52,151 nucleotides of DNA from CAWJEL01 sp964647255 (GTDB taxonomy: Bacteria > Chloroflexota > Anaerolineae > CG2-30-64-16): NCBI GenBank assembly GCA_964647255.1, contig CAZYGI010000023.1, forward strand, positions 1 through 52,151, written 5' to 3'. Under the pieces are notes generated by a model. It did no database searches. It saw only the letters and a program-made list of their open reading frames with translations, and was not told where the DNA came from. Positions 22,319-30,904 of the stretch are shown piece after piece. Position numbers and translations under genes: made by a program. Each line of letters opens with the position of its first letter. Position 1 is the first letter of the stretch.

Positions 22319-23664
22319 TGGCTGCTCCACGTCACATCCGCGCCCAATCCCTGCATCGTGTTGGCGAAGCCGGGGAACGAGTCGCCGATCGCCTCCGCGC
22401 CGCGGACTTCGGTCGGGCCGTCGGCGACTAGGCCGGCGACGGCGAGCGCCATGGCGAGCCGGTGGTCGCGGTGGCATTCGACGACCGCGCCCCGGAGCCG
22501 CGTCGGACCGTGGATCAGCATCCCGTCGGGCCGCTCTTCGATCTGCGCGCCCATCTTGCGCAGCTCGGCCGCGACGGAGGCGATGCGGTCCGACTCCTTG
22601 ACGCGCAGCTCGCTGGCCTCGCGCACCACGGTCGTCCCCTTCGCCTGCGTCGCGGCCACGGCGAAGATCGGGAATTCGTCGATGGCGCGCACGATCAGGT
22701 CGCCGGCCGCCTCGGTGGCGCGCAGCGGATTGTGCTGGACGGTAAGGTCTGCGATCGGTTCTCCGTGTCCCCGTGTCTCCGCGTCTCCCATTCTCATTTC
22801 CGCGCCCATCGCGATCAACAGGTCATACAGCCCCGTGCGCGTGGGATTCACGCCGACGCCGGTCAGGCGTACCTCGGAGCCGGGAACGATGGCAGCCGCC
22901 ACCAGCGGAAACGCTGCGGACGAGAAGTCCCCCGGGATTGTCAGTGTCTTGCCGCCGATCAGCCGTTGCCCGCCGACCAGATGCACGGCGGCTCCCGATT
23001 GCTCAGCCTCGGCCTTGACCTCAACCTCGTACTCCGCCAGCATCCGCTCTGTGTGATCGCGCGACGGTCCCGGCTCGTGGACGACCGTCTCGCCCTCAGC
23101 GAAAAGCCCGGCCAGCAGGATCGCCGACTTGACCTGCGCGCTGGCGACCGGCAGGACGTAGTCGATCCCGCGCAGGTTGCCGCCACGAATCGTCAGCGGA
23201 GCGAGCTTGCCGCCCTCGCGGCCCAGGATGGTCGCGCCCATCTGCCGCAGCGGCTCGGCGACGCGGCCCATCGGCCGGCGGCGCAGCGGCTCGGTGCCGG
23301 TGAGCACGCTGGTGAACGGCTGCCCGGCCAGCAAGCCTGCCAGCAGCCGGATCGTCGTGCCCGACCCCGCGCAGTGCAGCACGTCGGCCGGCTCCCGCAG
23401 CCCGCGCAGCCCGGCGCCGTGGATCAGCAGGTCGGACGTGCCAGGCACTTCGAAAGTGCCTGGCACGTTGTCCACACGCACGCCCAGCGCCTCCATGCAG
23501 CGCAGCGTGGCCAGGCAGACCTCAGCCGGCACCCAGCCGCGCACCATGGTGTCGCCCTCGGCCAGCCCGCCGAGGATCAGCGCCCGGTGGGTGATGGATT
23601 TGTCGCCCGGCACGGTCGTTTCTCCGCGCAGCGGGCCGGATGGTCGGATGATCAGGTTTGGCAT
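22315..23664 (-). CDS. aroA: EPSP synthase (3-phosphoshikimate 1-carboxyvinyltransferase)
   Basis: The 449-residue enzyme joins PEP to shikimate 3-phosphate (step six). Motifs: VPGDKSITHRALILGG (phosphate-binding Lys and Ser), GSGTTIRLLAGLLAG, a substrate loop RRRPMGRV, and VREASELRVKESDRI with the catalytic Glu/Lys/Arg. Two inserts are odd: VPGTFEVPGTS at about residues 67-77, translated from a 15-bp palindrome shared with aroC, and a GDAETRGHGEP-type segment near residue 295 encoded by spacer-like sequence. Both fall in surface loops. The ATG at 23664 has GAGG eight bases upstream and matches family starts. The stop overlaps the aroE GTG by four bases. Confidence 0.95.
   Translation of the reverse strand: MPNLIIRPSGPLRGETTVPGDKSITHRALILGGLAEGDTMVRGWVPAEVCLATLRCMEALGVRVDNVPGTFEVPGTSDLLIHGAGLRGLREPADVLHCAGSGTTIRLLAGLLAGQPFTSVLTGTEPLRRRPMGRVAEPLRQMGATILGREGGKLAPLTIRGGNLRGIDYVLPVASAQVKSAILLAGLFAEGETVVHEPGPSRDHTERMLAEYEVEVKAEAEQSGAAVHLVGGQRLIGGKTLTIPGDFSSAAFPLVAAAIVPGSEVRLTGVGVNPTRTGLYDLLIAMGAEMRMGDAETRGHGEPIADLTVQHNPLRATEAAGDLIVRAIDEFPIFAVAATQAKGTTVVREASELRVKESDRIASVAAELRKMGAQIEERPDGMLIHGPTRLRGAVVECHRDHRLAMALAVAGLVADGPTEVRGAEAIGDSFPGFANTMQGLGADVTWSSQ
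23436..23468. repeat. Translated palindromic repeat in aroA
   Basis: A perfect 15-bp inverted repeat (ACGTGCCAGGCACTT with AAGTGCCTGGCACGT) around CGA. It encodes VPGTFEVPGTS in AroA and is the same repeat as at 16993-17029 in aroC. Confidence 0.88.
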
Positions 23665-23725
23665 GAAGGGCCTCAATGGACGATGTCAAATGTTGAATGG
23701 CGAATGGCGGATCACGGATCACGCC

Positions 23726-24580
23726 TCAAAACTTCAACCCCTCTCGTCGCGCTTGGGCGGCGGCTAGTTGATGGCGCAGTGCGGCTTCGTCGCCAGCCAT
23801 TAGTGCCAGCTTCAGGTCGGCAAGTTGCCCTTGAAGTTCCCCCAACCAGTCCAGCACGGCCGGCCGGTTGGTCAGCAGGATGTCGAGCATCATGTCCACG
23901 TCGCTGACGGCCAGGCGGCTGGTGTCGCGGAAGCCGGAGGCGGCCAACTGCCAGGCCAGCGGATCATCGGCGGCCGCAACGGCGTTGACCAGCGCGACCG
24001 CGGCCGCATACGGCAGGTGGCTGATGGCGGCGACAGCGCGGTCGTGCGCCGCCGGGTCGAGCACCACCACCCGGGCGCCGATCGCATCCACTAACGCCTG
24101 CGCCTGCGCCAGCGCCGCCTCCGACGTGCGCGGCAGCGGGCAGAGCACGAAGGTCTTGTCGCGGAACAGCGCGGCCTCGGCGGCCGAGAACCCCGCGGTC
24201 TCTTTCCCGCACATCGGGTGCCCGCCCACCGGCTGCAAGCCCGCCGGCAGGTCGGCCAGCGCCGCGCAGATCGCCGACTTGGTGCTGCCCAGGTCGAGCA
24301 CCAGCGCGCCGGACCGGGCATGGCGGCCCACCTCCGGCAGCTGGCGCAGGATCGTGCGCACCGGCGCAGCAAGCACGATCACGTCCGCGCTGGCGATGCC
24401 TTCAATCAGATCGGTTGTGCCCCCGTCAATGGCGCCTGCGGCTCGGGCCGCTTTCAGCGTTGCCGGGTTACGACTCACGCCCATCACCCAGTACGCGTCC
24501 GATCGCAGCGCCAGCGCCAGCGACCCGCCCATCAGACCGAGGCCGATAATGGTGACTATTTCGGGCAAGCTGCCTCCCAT
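23726..24580 (-). CDS. tyrA: Prephenate dehydrogenase
   Basis: The 284-residue product oxidatively decarboxylates prephenate (or arogenate) for tyrosine synthesis. It begins with an NAD(P)-binding motif, IIGLGLMGGSLALAL (GxGxxG), followed by SRNPATL, LAAPV and LDLGSTKSAI. The family catalytic region GGHPMCGKETAGF (His about 120) and SHLPYAAAVAL with the second His (about 190) are present. There is no ACT or chorismate mutase domain, so it is the monofunctional form. The ATG is at 24580, with a weak AGG upstream. An 80-base gap containing a long hairpin separates it from aroF. Confidence 0.94.
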   Translation of the reverse strand: MGGSLPEIVTIIGLGLMGGSLALALRSDAYWVMGVSRNPATLKAARAAGAIDGGTTDLIEGIASADVIVLAAPVRTILRQLPEVGRHARSGALVLDLGSTKSAICAALADLPAGLQPVGGHPMCGKETAGFSAAEAALFRDKTFVLCPLPRTSEAALAQAQALVDAIGARVVVLDPAAHDRAVAAISHLPYAAAVALVNAVAAADDPLAWQLAASGFRDTSRLAVSDVDMMLDILLTNRPAVLDWLGELQGQLADLKLALMAGDEAALRHQLAAAQARREGLKF

Positions 24581-24590
24581 GGCCTAACGT

Positions 24591-24637
24591 GAGCATCCTG
24601 AGAACCGCCGCGCGGCGTGGCGGTTCTCAGGATGCTC
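24591..24637. repeat. Long perfect hairpin between aroF and tyrA
   Basis: A 19-bp perfect inverted repeat (24591-24609 with 24619-24637) with a nine-base loop. No T-run follows on either strand, so it is more likely an RNA-processing or stability hairpin or a palindromic spacer repeat than a strong terminator. Confidence 0.65.
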
Positions 24638-24659
24638 CGCTTCGTTCTCTGTCCCTGCG

Positions 24660-25673
<1,014 letters not shown>

Positions 25674-25715
25674 AAGCCCCTCCGTAGTACGACGTCATTG
25701 AGAATGTGATGGATT

Positions 25716-25772
25716 GTAGTGGCGACTTCAGTCGCATTTGGGCGGACGGCGAACGACTGAAGTCGTTACCAC
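25716..25772. repeat. Short copy of the GTAG..CTAC palindromic element
   Basis: A 57-base version (GTAGTGGCGACTTCAGTCGC ... AACGACTGAAGTCGTTACCAC) between pheA and aroF. It lacks the central CCACAGGATG-type block of the other two copies. Confidence 0.65.
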
Positions 25773-25834
25773 GGCTTATCAAAACCAGTGTAGCGTAGTA
25801 GGAGTCCCAATCTCCCAATCTACCAAGTATCGTC

Positions 25835-27082
25835 TCACTCCGCCGCCGGGTAACTCCCCAGCAGCTTCAAGAATGCCGTGCGGGTCAGCAGGCCCATCAG
25901 CGCCCGGTTCATGCCCGCGTCCTGCCAATGGCCTTCGAGATCCACGTAGAAGACGTAGTGCCACGGCCGGTTGCGCCGCGGCCGGCTTTCCAGCTTGGTC
26001 AGGTTGATGCCCCGGGAGGCGATCTCGCCCAGCACGGTGTAGAGCGAGCCGGGCGTATGCAGCGTGGCGAACACGATTGAGGTTTTGTTGCGCTTGCCGG
26101 GCGGCGGCTCTTCGCGGCCCAGCAGGAAGAAGCGGGTGGTGTTTTCGGGCGAATCCTCGATTTCGGCGTCGAGCACCTCCAGCCCGTAGATCTCGGCCGC
26201 GAGCGCGCTGGCGATGGCGGCCGTGCCCGGCTCCGGCTGCTCGGTCAGCTCGCGGGCCGCGCCGGCGGTGTCGTAGGCGACGATGGCCTGCCAGCCGTGG
26301 GCCTTCAGGTAGCGCTCGCACTGAAGCAGCGCCTGCGGGTGCGATTTCACGCGGCGGATGTCGGTGAGACGTGTTCCCTCGGGGGCCACCAGGCAGTGGC
26401 GCACGCGCAGCTTGACCTCGCCGACCACGCGCAAGTCGTGGTCGAGGAGCAGGTCGAACGCCTGGTTGATTGAACCGGCCTGGGAATTCTCCACCGGCAG
26501 CAGGCCGAGGGTCGCCTGGCCCGCTTCGACGGCGGCAAAGATGTCCTCGAAGGCGGCGCACGGCAGCGTGTTGACCTGCTTGCCGAACTGCTGGTAGATC
26601 GCCACCTGCGAGTTCGCGCCCGGTTCGCCCTGGAACGCGACCGTTGTGACGCCACTGGAGACGAACGATCGGCTGGCCGGCGGCTCTTCGGGCGCGGGCG
26701 CTGGCTCCGCCGCGGCGTACTCGCCCGCCAGATCGGGCCGCAGGCGGACGGCATCGCGCAAATAGACGTGCCGGATGTCGTAGATGGGGCGCTCGGTGTT
26801 CCAGTGGATCAGGGTGCGGATGCAGCGGGGCAGGCCGTTCGGGGCGTCCATCTCCACCGCAGTGAGCAGCGGCACGTGGTGCCAGCCCATCTCGCGCGCC
26901 GCGGCCGGGGGAAATGCTTCGGTCAGATCGGGCGTGACGGTGAAGATGGCGCTGGCAATGTCCTCAGGACGGACACTGTTCGCCGCGACGATCGCTTCCA
27001 GCAGCTCCCGGGTCGCCTCCAGGATCGCGTCCGGCGTATTTTCAGCGACGGTGATCGCGCCGCGGATACCACGACTGGGCAT
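25835..27082 (-). CDS. pheA: AroH-type chorismate mutase fused to prephenate dehydratase
   Basis: The 415-residue protein carries two consecutive steps to phenylpyruvate. Residues 1-120 are an AroH-class chorismate mutase (MPSRGIRGAITVAENT, SAIFTVTPDLTEAFPPAAAR, and a C-terminal IRHVYLRDAVRLRPDL), the Bacillus-type trimeric fold. A ~25-residue Pro/Glu/Ala linker follows. Residues ~147-325 are prephenate dehydratase (VAFQGEPGANSQ, VENSQAGSINQAFDLLL, SHPQALLQC, and the catalytic NTTRFFLLG). Residues ~335-410 are an ACT domain with TPGSLYTVL and LTKLESRP, the Phe-binding feedback site. Common P-proteins carry an AroQ-type mutase instead. The ATG at 27082 has GAGGAGG; upstream in-frame codons lie in the leader RNA. 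It is the first gene behind the Tyr/Phe attenuator. Confidence 0.94.
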   Translation of the reverse strand: MPSRGIRGAITVAENTPDAILEATRELLEAIVAANSVRPEDIASAIFTVTPDLTEAFPPAAAREMGWHHVPLLTAVEMDAPNGLPRCIRTLIHWNTERPIYDIRHVYLRDAVRLRPDLAGEYAAAEPAPAPEEPPASRSFVSSGVTTVAFQGEPGANSQVAIYQQFGKQVNTLPCAAFEDIFAAVEAGQATLGLLPVENSQAGSINQAFDLLLDHDLRVVGEVKLRVRHCLVAPEGTRLTDIRRVKSHPQALLQCERYLKAHGWQAIVAYDTAGAARELTEQPEPGTAAIASALAAEIYGLEVLDAEIEDSPENTTRFFLLGREEPPPGKRNKTSIVFATLHTPGSLYTVLGEIASRGINLTKLESRPRRNRPWHYVFYVDLEGHWQDAGMNRALMGLLTRTAFLKLLGSYPAAE

Positions 27083-27137
27083 GATGACTCCTCCTCGGAT
27101 GAGCTGGTGGCGCCGGCAAGCCGGACGCCGGGCAACT

Positions 27138-27170
27138 AAAAAGAGCGTGGGGCTTGATGCTCCACGCTCT
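27138..27170 (-). terminator. Attenuator terminator of the pheA leader
   Basis: On the minus strand AGAGCGTGG (27162-27170) pairs with CCACGCTCT (27142-27150); an inner GC pair extends the stem around an ATCAA loop. TTTTTA follows. It lies between the leader peptide stop and the pheA ATG, 55 bases before the start. Confidence 0.88.
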
Positions 27171-27187
27171 CTGACTTCCTCGTTCCC

Positions 27188-27215
27188 GCGGATCAGGCTG
27201 TTTTCACCGATCCGC
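27188..27215 (-). promoter_or_regulatory. Leader hairpin overlapping the leader-peptide stop codon
   Basis: GCGGATC and GATCCGC (27209-27215 with 27188-27194) form a seven-base-pair stem whose loop contains the leader TGA. A ribosome at the stop would block it; one stalled at the Tyr/Phe codons would not. A CCCC-TTCG-GGGG tetraloop hairpin (27236-27247) lies between the two. I could not fix one clear antiterminator pairing by eye. Confidence 0.6.
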
Positions 27216-27305
27216 CCCCCGGCGCGGCGCATCCTCCCCCGAAGGGGTGGTAAAATAGAAGGAATAATAAACGCCGAGGCCAAGAGACAGAATGTTGGGT
27301 CGCAT
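27204..27305 (-). CDS. Tyr/Phe-rich leader peptide of the aromatic operon
   Basis: An ATG at 27305 with AAAAAGGA nine bases upstream opens 33 codons ending in TGA at 27204. Codons 13-18 (27252-27269) read TAT TAT TCC TTC TAT TTT: Tyr-Tyr-Ser-Phe-Tyr-Phe. The rest (MRPNILSLGLGV..., TTPSGEDAPRRGADR) is ordinary. A promoter lies about 30 bases upstream, and an intrinsic terminator follows before pheA. This is the layout of pheL/trpL-type attenuators: stalling at Tyr or Phe codons when charged tRNA is scarce would prevent the terminator from forming. The controlled genes make exactly these two amino acids. The frame is too short for standard gene finders. Confidence 0.85.
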   Translation of the reverse strand: MRPNILSLGLGVYYSFYFTTPSGEDAPRRGADR

Positions 27306-27333
27306 TGATCCGTCCTTTTTCACAACGGGCCGG

Positions 27334-27363
27334 ATCATACCATGCCCGGAAACGCTTTGTCAA
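27334..27363 (-). promoter_or_regulatory. Promoter of the aromatic (pheA) operon
   Basis: On the minus strand TTGACA (27358-27363), 18-bp spacer, TATGAT (27334-27339). The predicted start near 27327 is about 22 bases before the leader peptide. Confidence 0.82.
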
Positions 27364-27379
27364 ACACGAGCACCGGGGC

Positions 27380-28444
27380 TTACTTCAGGCCCGCGCTGAG
27401 CATTTTCGCCACCGCTGCGGCGCGGCTGTCCACATCCAGCTTCTCGAAGATTGACTTCAGATAGCGTTTCACGGTGTTTTCCGAAATCACCAGGGCATGG
27501 GCGATGCCCTTGTTGGTCAATCCTTTGACCAGCAGCGCCGTGACGTCCCGCTCGCGGCGGGTGAGGCGCGCCAGCTCGCCGTGGCCCGCGCGGCCGGCGG
27601 TGATCGCCTCGGCCACCAGCACCGGGAAGCCGGCCCGGTCGAATCGCTGCTTCTCCAGGCAGGCGAAGATGTCGAATTCGGCATAGAGCCGTTCGATGTC
27701 ATCCGGGGTCGCCAGCCCGCTGACGACGATGGCCGGCAGCCCGGCCGCGGACGCCTCGCGCAACACCTGGAAGCCGTCCCGGTTGGCATCGGGCGCGGCC
27801 GAGCTCGCCAACGACAGGTCCACCACCGCCAGGTCGAACGCCTCGCGGCGCAGGTGGCCCAGCGCCTCGCCGTAGCTGAGGCAAGGCTGTGCGCCGTAGC
27901 CTGCGTCGGCCAGGATTTCGCTCAGGATGCCGCGCCAGCCGGCGTCATCTTCCACGAGCAGGACCTGACCGCCCCCGCCCGGCCTGGCTGGCGTTTCGTC
28001 AGGCGCGCGCTGCGAGCCGGGCAGGTCTGCCCCGGTTTGGCGGCCGCCCGGCGGCTGGGCCAGGATGCGGCGCACCAGGTCGCGAAACTCGGCCCGGCGA
28101 AACGCCTCCTTGCGCAGGCAGGTGAACGCGCCGAGTTCGGTGAGCGCACTCACGGCGATGTCCACGGTCGCGAAGCCGGTGAGCAACACGGTCGTGCAGC
28201 CGGGGTCCTGCTGCCGGACGGTGGAGAGCACCTGCAGCCCGTCCTGGTTGCGGTGATCCGGCCCGCCCAGGGAAAGGTCCACGACGGCCAGCCGGTGGCG
28301 CTCGGCGCGTAACGTGGCGACCGCGGCGGTGTAGCTGTCTGCGACATCCACGTCCAGACCCATGTCCGCAAGGATTTCGCTGACGATCTGTTGCCAGGAA
28401 CGGTCATCCTCGACCACCAGGGCGCGCGCAGGTTCTTGGCTCAT
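27380..28444 (-). CDS. Double-receiver LuxR-type response regulator
   Basis: The 354-residue protein has two CheY-like receivers in tandem. Receiver 1 (about 6-125) has VVEDDRSW, phospho-acceptor Asp in LAVVDLSLGG (about 56), a conserved Thr in LLTGFA and Lys in CLRKEAF. Receiver 2 (about 155-280) has LLVEDDAGW, Asp in LAVVDLSLASS (about 208), Ser in IVVSGLA and Lys in CLEKQRFD. A LuxR/GerE helix-turn-helix follows (about 290-352, LTRRERDVTALLVKGLTNKG, then SENTVKRYLKSIFEKLDV). Both receivers look competent. The ATG at 28444 begins just before the first receiver; its ribosome site is weak. It is 41 bases downstream of the histidine kinase, its presumed partner. Confidence 0.9.
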   Translation of the reverse strand: MSQEPARALVVEDDRSWQQIVSEILADMGLDVDVADSYTAAVATLRAERHRLAVVDLSLGGPDHRNQDGLQVLSTVRQQDPGCTTVLLTGFATVDIAVSALTELGAFTCLRKEAFRRAEFRDLVRRILAQPPGGRQTGADLPGSQRAPDETPARPGGGGQVLLVEDDAGWRGILSEILADAGYGAQPCLSYGEALGHLRREAFDLAVVDLSLASSAAPDANRDGFQVLREASAAGLPAIVVSGLATPDDIERLYAEFDIFACLEKQRFDRAGFPVLVAEAITAGRAGHGELARLTRRERDVTALLVKGLTNKGIAHALVISENTVKRYLKSIFEKLDVDSRAAAVAKMLSAGLK

Positions 28445-28485
28445 CGAAGTTTTCTCACGTGGGCACCCCATTCGACAGTTTGTTC

Positions 28486-30744
28486 TCAAAGCCAGGCGGT
28501 CTGCTCCGCTGGTGAGGCGGCTGGCATGCGCAGCACGAAGCTCGCGCCGTGTTGCGCATCATCGGCGACGCTGATCGTGCTGCCCAGGCGGGTCATCATC
28601 GTGCGCACCCACCAGAGGCCGAAGCCGAGCTTGCCCGCCCGCGCCGCCCGGCGGCCGGAGAAGTTGAGCTCGAAGATCCGCTCGCGCAGCCCGGCCGGGA
28701 TGCCCGGCCCGCTGTCGGTCACGGTGATCATCACCCAGCCCGGCCGCGCGCTGCCTGCGATGTGGATTCGGCCTTCGCCGGCCATCGCGTCCGCAGCGTT
28801 CTCCAGCAGGTTGCCGAAGACTAACGCCAGCCCGCGCGGGTGGGCGATGACGGGCGGCAGCCCATCCAGCCCGGCCTGCTCGACCCGGATGCCGGCCGGC
28901 AGCCGGCTCGCTTCCAGCGCCTCGGCCACGCACCCGGCGACGCTGGCCGGCGCGAGCGGCATCGGCTGCAGGTGGGACAGGCTTTCGTGCACGATCTCCA
29001 TGGCTTCGCGCGCGCTGCGGCCGATCTCGGCCAGGTTAGCCGCCAGGTACGCGTCCGCCTCCAGTGCGGCCGCGCACTTGTCCTCGATCCCCTCGACGCG
29101 TACCGGGATCGTGCCGATCCGGTTGTTCAGCCGGTGGAGCAGGTTGGCCGCGACGTCGCCGATGGCGGCGAAGGTTTCTGCGGTGGCGCGCTGTTCTTCG
29201 ATCGCGCGCAGCGCGGCCTGGTTCGCCTCGTTGCGCACCGCCAGCGCGGCGTAATGCGCCAGGATCGTCAGCACCTTCTTATCCCAGTCGGAAGCCGAGA
29301 AACGTCCCTCGTCGCTGATCGCGCCGTAGACGCTGAACGCGCCCACCGGCTCGCTGTCCTCGGCCGCGATCAACGGGACGATGAGCGCGCGCGTCCATCC
29401 CTGGCTGCTGGCCAGGTCGGGCCAGCCGAAGCGCGGCTCGGCACGGACATCTTCACAAACGACCGCGCTGCGGGCCAGGATCGCCTGGCCGGTGAGGCTG
29501 TCACCCAGCGAGAGTTGATCCCCGCGCACGTGGCCTGCGCTGGCCGCGTGCAGAACGAGCCTCTGTCCGTCGAGCAGCCAAATCGCGCTGGCGGCGCCGC
29601 CCAACAGGTCGCAGGCGAGCTCCACCAGGTGGCTCAGCACCTGCTGCGCGGGCTGCGTCAGCAGGTGTTCGGCCATCTCTTGCAGCGCATCCAGCAAGCG
29701 CATCTCCTGGATCGCGGTCACGGCCTGGGTTGCGAGCGCCTGAAGCAACCGGCTGTCCGCCTCGGTGAAGGCGGCGACCTGCAGGCTCTCCAGGTTCAGC
29801 ACACCTTCGAGCCGGCCGCTGGCCGAGATCAGCGGCACGGCCAGCTCCGCGCGCATTTCCAGGGCGTGGTCCAGCGGGTAGTAGATGCGCGACCACGGCG
29901 GTTGGCGCACGTCCGGGATGTTCAGCGGCTCGCGGGACTTCGCGACCCATCCCATGATGCTGGTGGTGTTGATGGGGAGCGTCTCGACTGCCGGCCGGCC
30001 CAGGTTATCGCCGGCGATGGCCCGCATCACCAGGTTCTGGCCGGTCTGGTCGGCCAGACGAAAGATGCCGTAGCGCGCGCCCGTCACCTCCAGCGCCATC
30101 TGCAGGATCGTTTCGAGGGTGTCTTCCAGCCGGGTGCGGGAGGAGATCAGCAGGCCGGCGCGTCGGAGGAGCGCGACCTCATCTTCCTTGCGCGCCAGGG
30201 TCCGGCGGGCGTCCGTGAAGCGGCCGGCATGGTAGATCGCCATGGCTGCCTGGTTGACAAAGTTGTCTAGCAGCAGAAGCTCGAACTCGCTGAGGCGGTT
30301 TTCGCGATAGAGATAGACATAAAGTACGCCCAGCGGTTGATCCGCGACGATGAGGGGCAGGGCGATGGCGACCTCCGCGCCGGTGGCGCGCTGGACGGGG
30401 TGGATCTCCAGATCGGATTCCTGGTACGACAGGATCGGCCGGCGTTGGCTGATGGCGCGGGCGCCGATGCCGTCGGGCCGCGGCGCATCCTCCATCAGCG
30501 CGGCCGCGTGGGGGCCGGCCGCAACGCGGGAGACGGGGTCCAGCATCCCGCCTGCCTTGTCGTAGCTGTAGATCACCGCGGACGCGCCCGGCACCATCTC
30601 AATGGCGCTTTCGACGATCAGGCGCAGCGCGGCATTTACGCCGGCCGCATCGCCCAGATCCAACTGGTTGATGCGCAGCCCGATGTCCTTCAGGCGGCCC
30701 AGCGCCTCAAACAACAAGCGGCGGTCTTGCGCGGGTAGGGTCAT
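28486..30744 (-). CDS. Soluble sensor histidine kinase with three GAF domains
   Basis: The 752-residue kinase has no membrane segment, so it senses in the cytoplasm. GAF domains occupy about residues 25-175, 195-345 and 365-515; the middle one contains PLNIPDVRQPPW and the last RSAVVCEDVRAEPRFGWP, both typical. The phospho-acceptor region is FAAIGDVAANLLHRLNNRIG (His about 537), an atypical LHRLNN H-box. The HATPase domain (about 620-745) has an N-box (VFGNLLENAADAM), G1 (TDSGPGIP) and a G2-like region (KLGFGLWWV). The ligand of the GAF domains is unknown. It is transcribed with the double-receiver regulator from a promoter at 30786-30814. Nearby amt-glnB is a separate unit. Confidence 0.9.
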   Translation of the reverse strand: MTLPAQDRRLLFEALGRLKDIGLRINQLDLGDAAGVNAALRLIVESAIEMVPGASAVIYSYDKAGGMLDPVSRVAAGPHAAALMEDAPRPDGIGARAISQRRPILSYQESDLEIHPVQRATGAEVAIALPLIVADQPLGVLYVYLYRENRLSEFELLLLDNFVNQAAMAIYHAGRFTDARRTLARKEDEVALLRRAGLLISSRTRLEDTLETILQMALEVTGARYGIFRLADQTGQNLVMRAIAGDNLGRPAVETLPINTTSIMGWVAKSREPLNIPDVRQPPWSRIYYPLDHALEMRAELAVPLISASGRLEGVLNLESLQVAAFTEADSRLLQALATQAVTAIQEMRLLDALQEMAEHLLTQPAQQVLSHLVELACDLLGGAASAIWLLDGQRLVLHAASAGHVRGDQLSLGDSLTGQAILARSAVVCEDVRAEPRFGWPDLASSQGWTRALIVPLIAAEDSEPVGAFSVYGAISDEGRFSASDWDKKVLTILAHYAALAVRNEANQAALRAIEEQRATAETFAAIGDVAANLLHRLNNRIGTIPVRVEGIEDKCAAALEADAYLAANLAEIGRSAREAMEIVHESLSHLQPMPLAPASVAGCVAEALEASRLPAGIRVEQAGLDGLPPVIAHPRGLALVFGNLLENAADAMAGEGRIHIAGSARPGWVMITVTDSGPGIPAGLRERIFELNFSGRRAARAGKLGFGLWWVRTMMTRLGSTISVADDAQHGASFVLRMPAASPAEQTAWL

Positions 30745-30785
30745 GTTCAGCCTCGCAGCGGACGCTCTTCGAGCGCCAGTCTCGG

Positions 30786-30814
30786 ATTATAGTCCAGGCG
30801 GCTCATCCTCACAA
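30786..30814 (-). promoter_or_regulatory. Promoter of the histidine kinase operon
   Basis: On the minus strand TTGTGA (30809-30814), 17-bp spacer, TATAAT (30786-30791). About 35 bases lie between the predicted start and the ATG at 30744. Confidence 0.72.
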
Positions 30815-30832
30815 GACGCCGGAAGATCGCAG

Positions 30833-30874
30833 CACGGGGTGCTTTGAACGGCCGCGCCGCCCAAACACCCCGTG
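30833..30874. terminator. Possible terminator downstream of glnB
   Basis: CACGGGGTG (30833-30841) pairs with CACCCCGTG (30866-30874) around a 24-base loop. It lies 31 bases after the glnB stop and before the kinase promoter. There is no clear T-run, so the call is weak. Confidence 0.35.
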
Positions 30875-30904
30875 ACAGCCGCAGGATGAACCCGGATGCG
30901 GAAA

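Noticed and set aside
24591..24637. Hairpin between aroF and tyrA as a strong intrinsic terminator
   Set aside because: No T-run follows on the transcribed strand, and the genes on both sides belong to one pathway.
27083..27283. Longer N-terminus for the pheA fusion
   Set aside because: The upstream codons lie in the attenuator, crossing the leader peptide in another frame; family sequence starts at MPSRGIRGAIT with GAGGAGG upstream.
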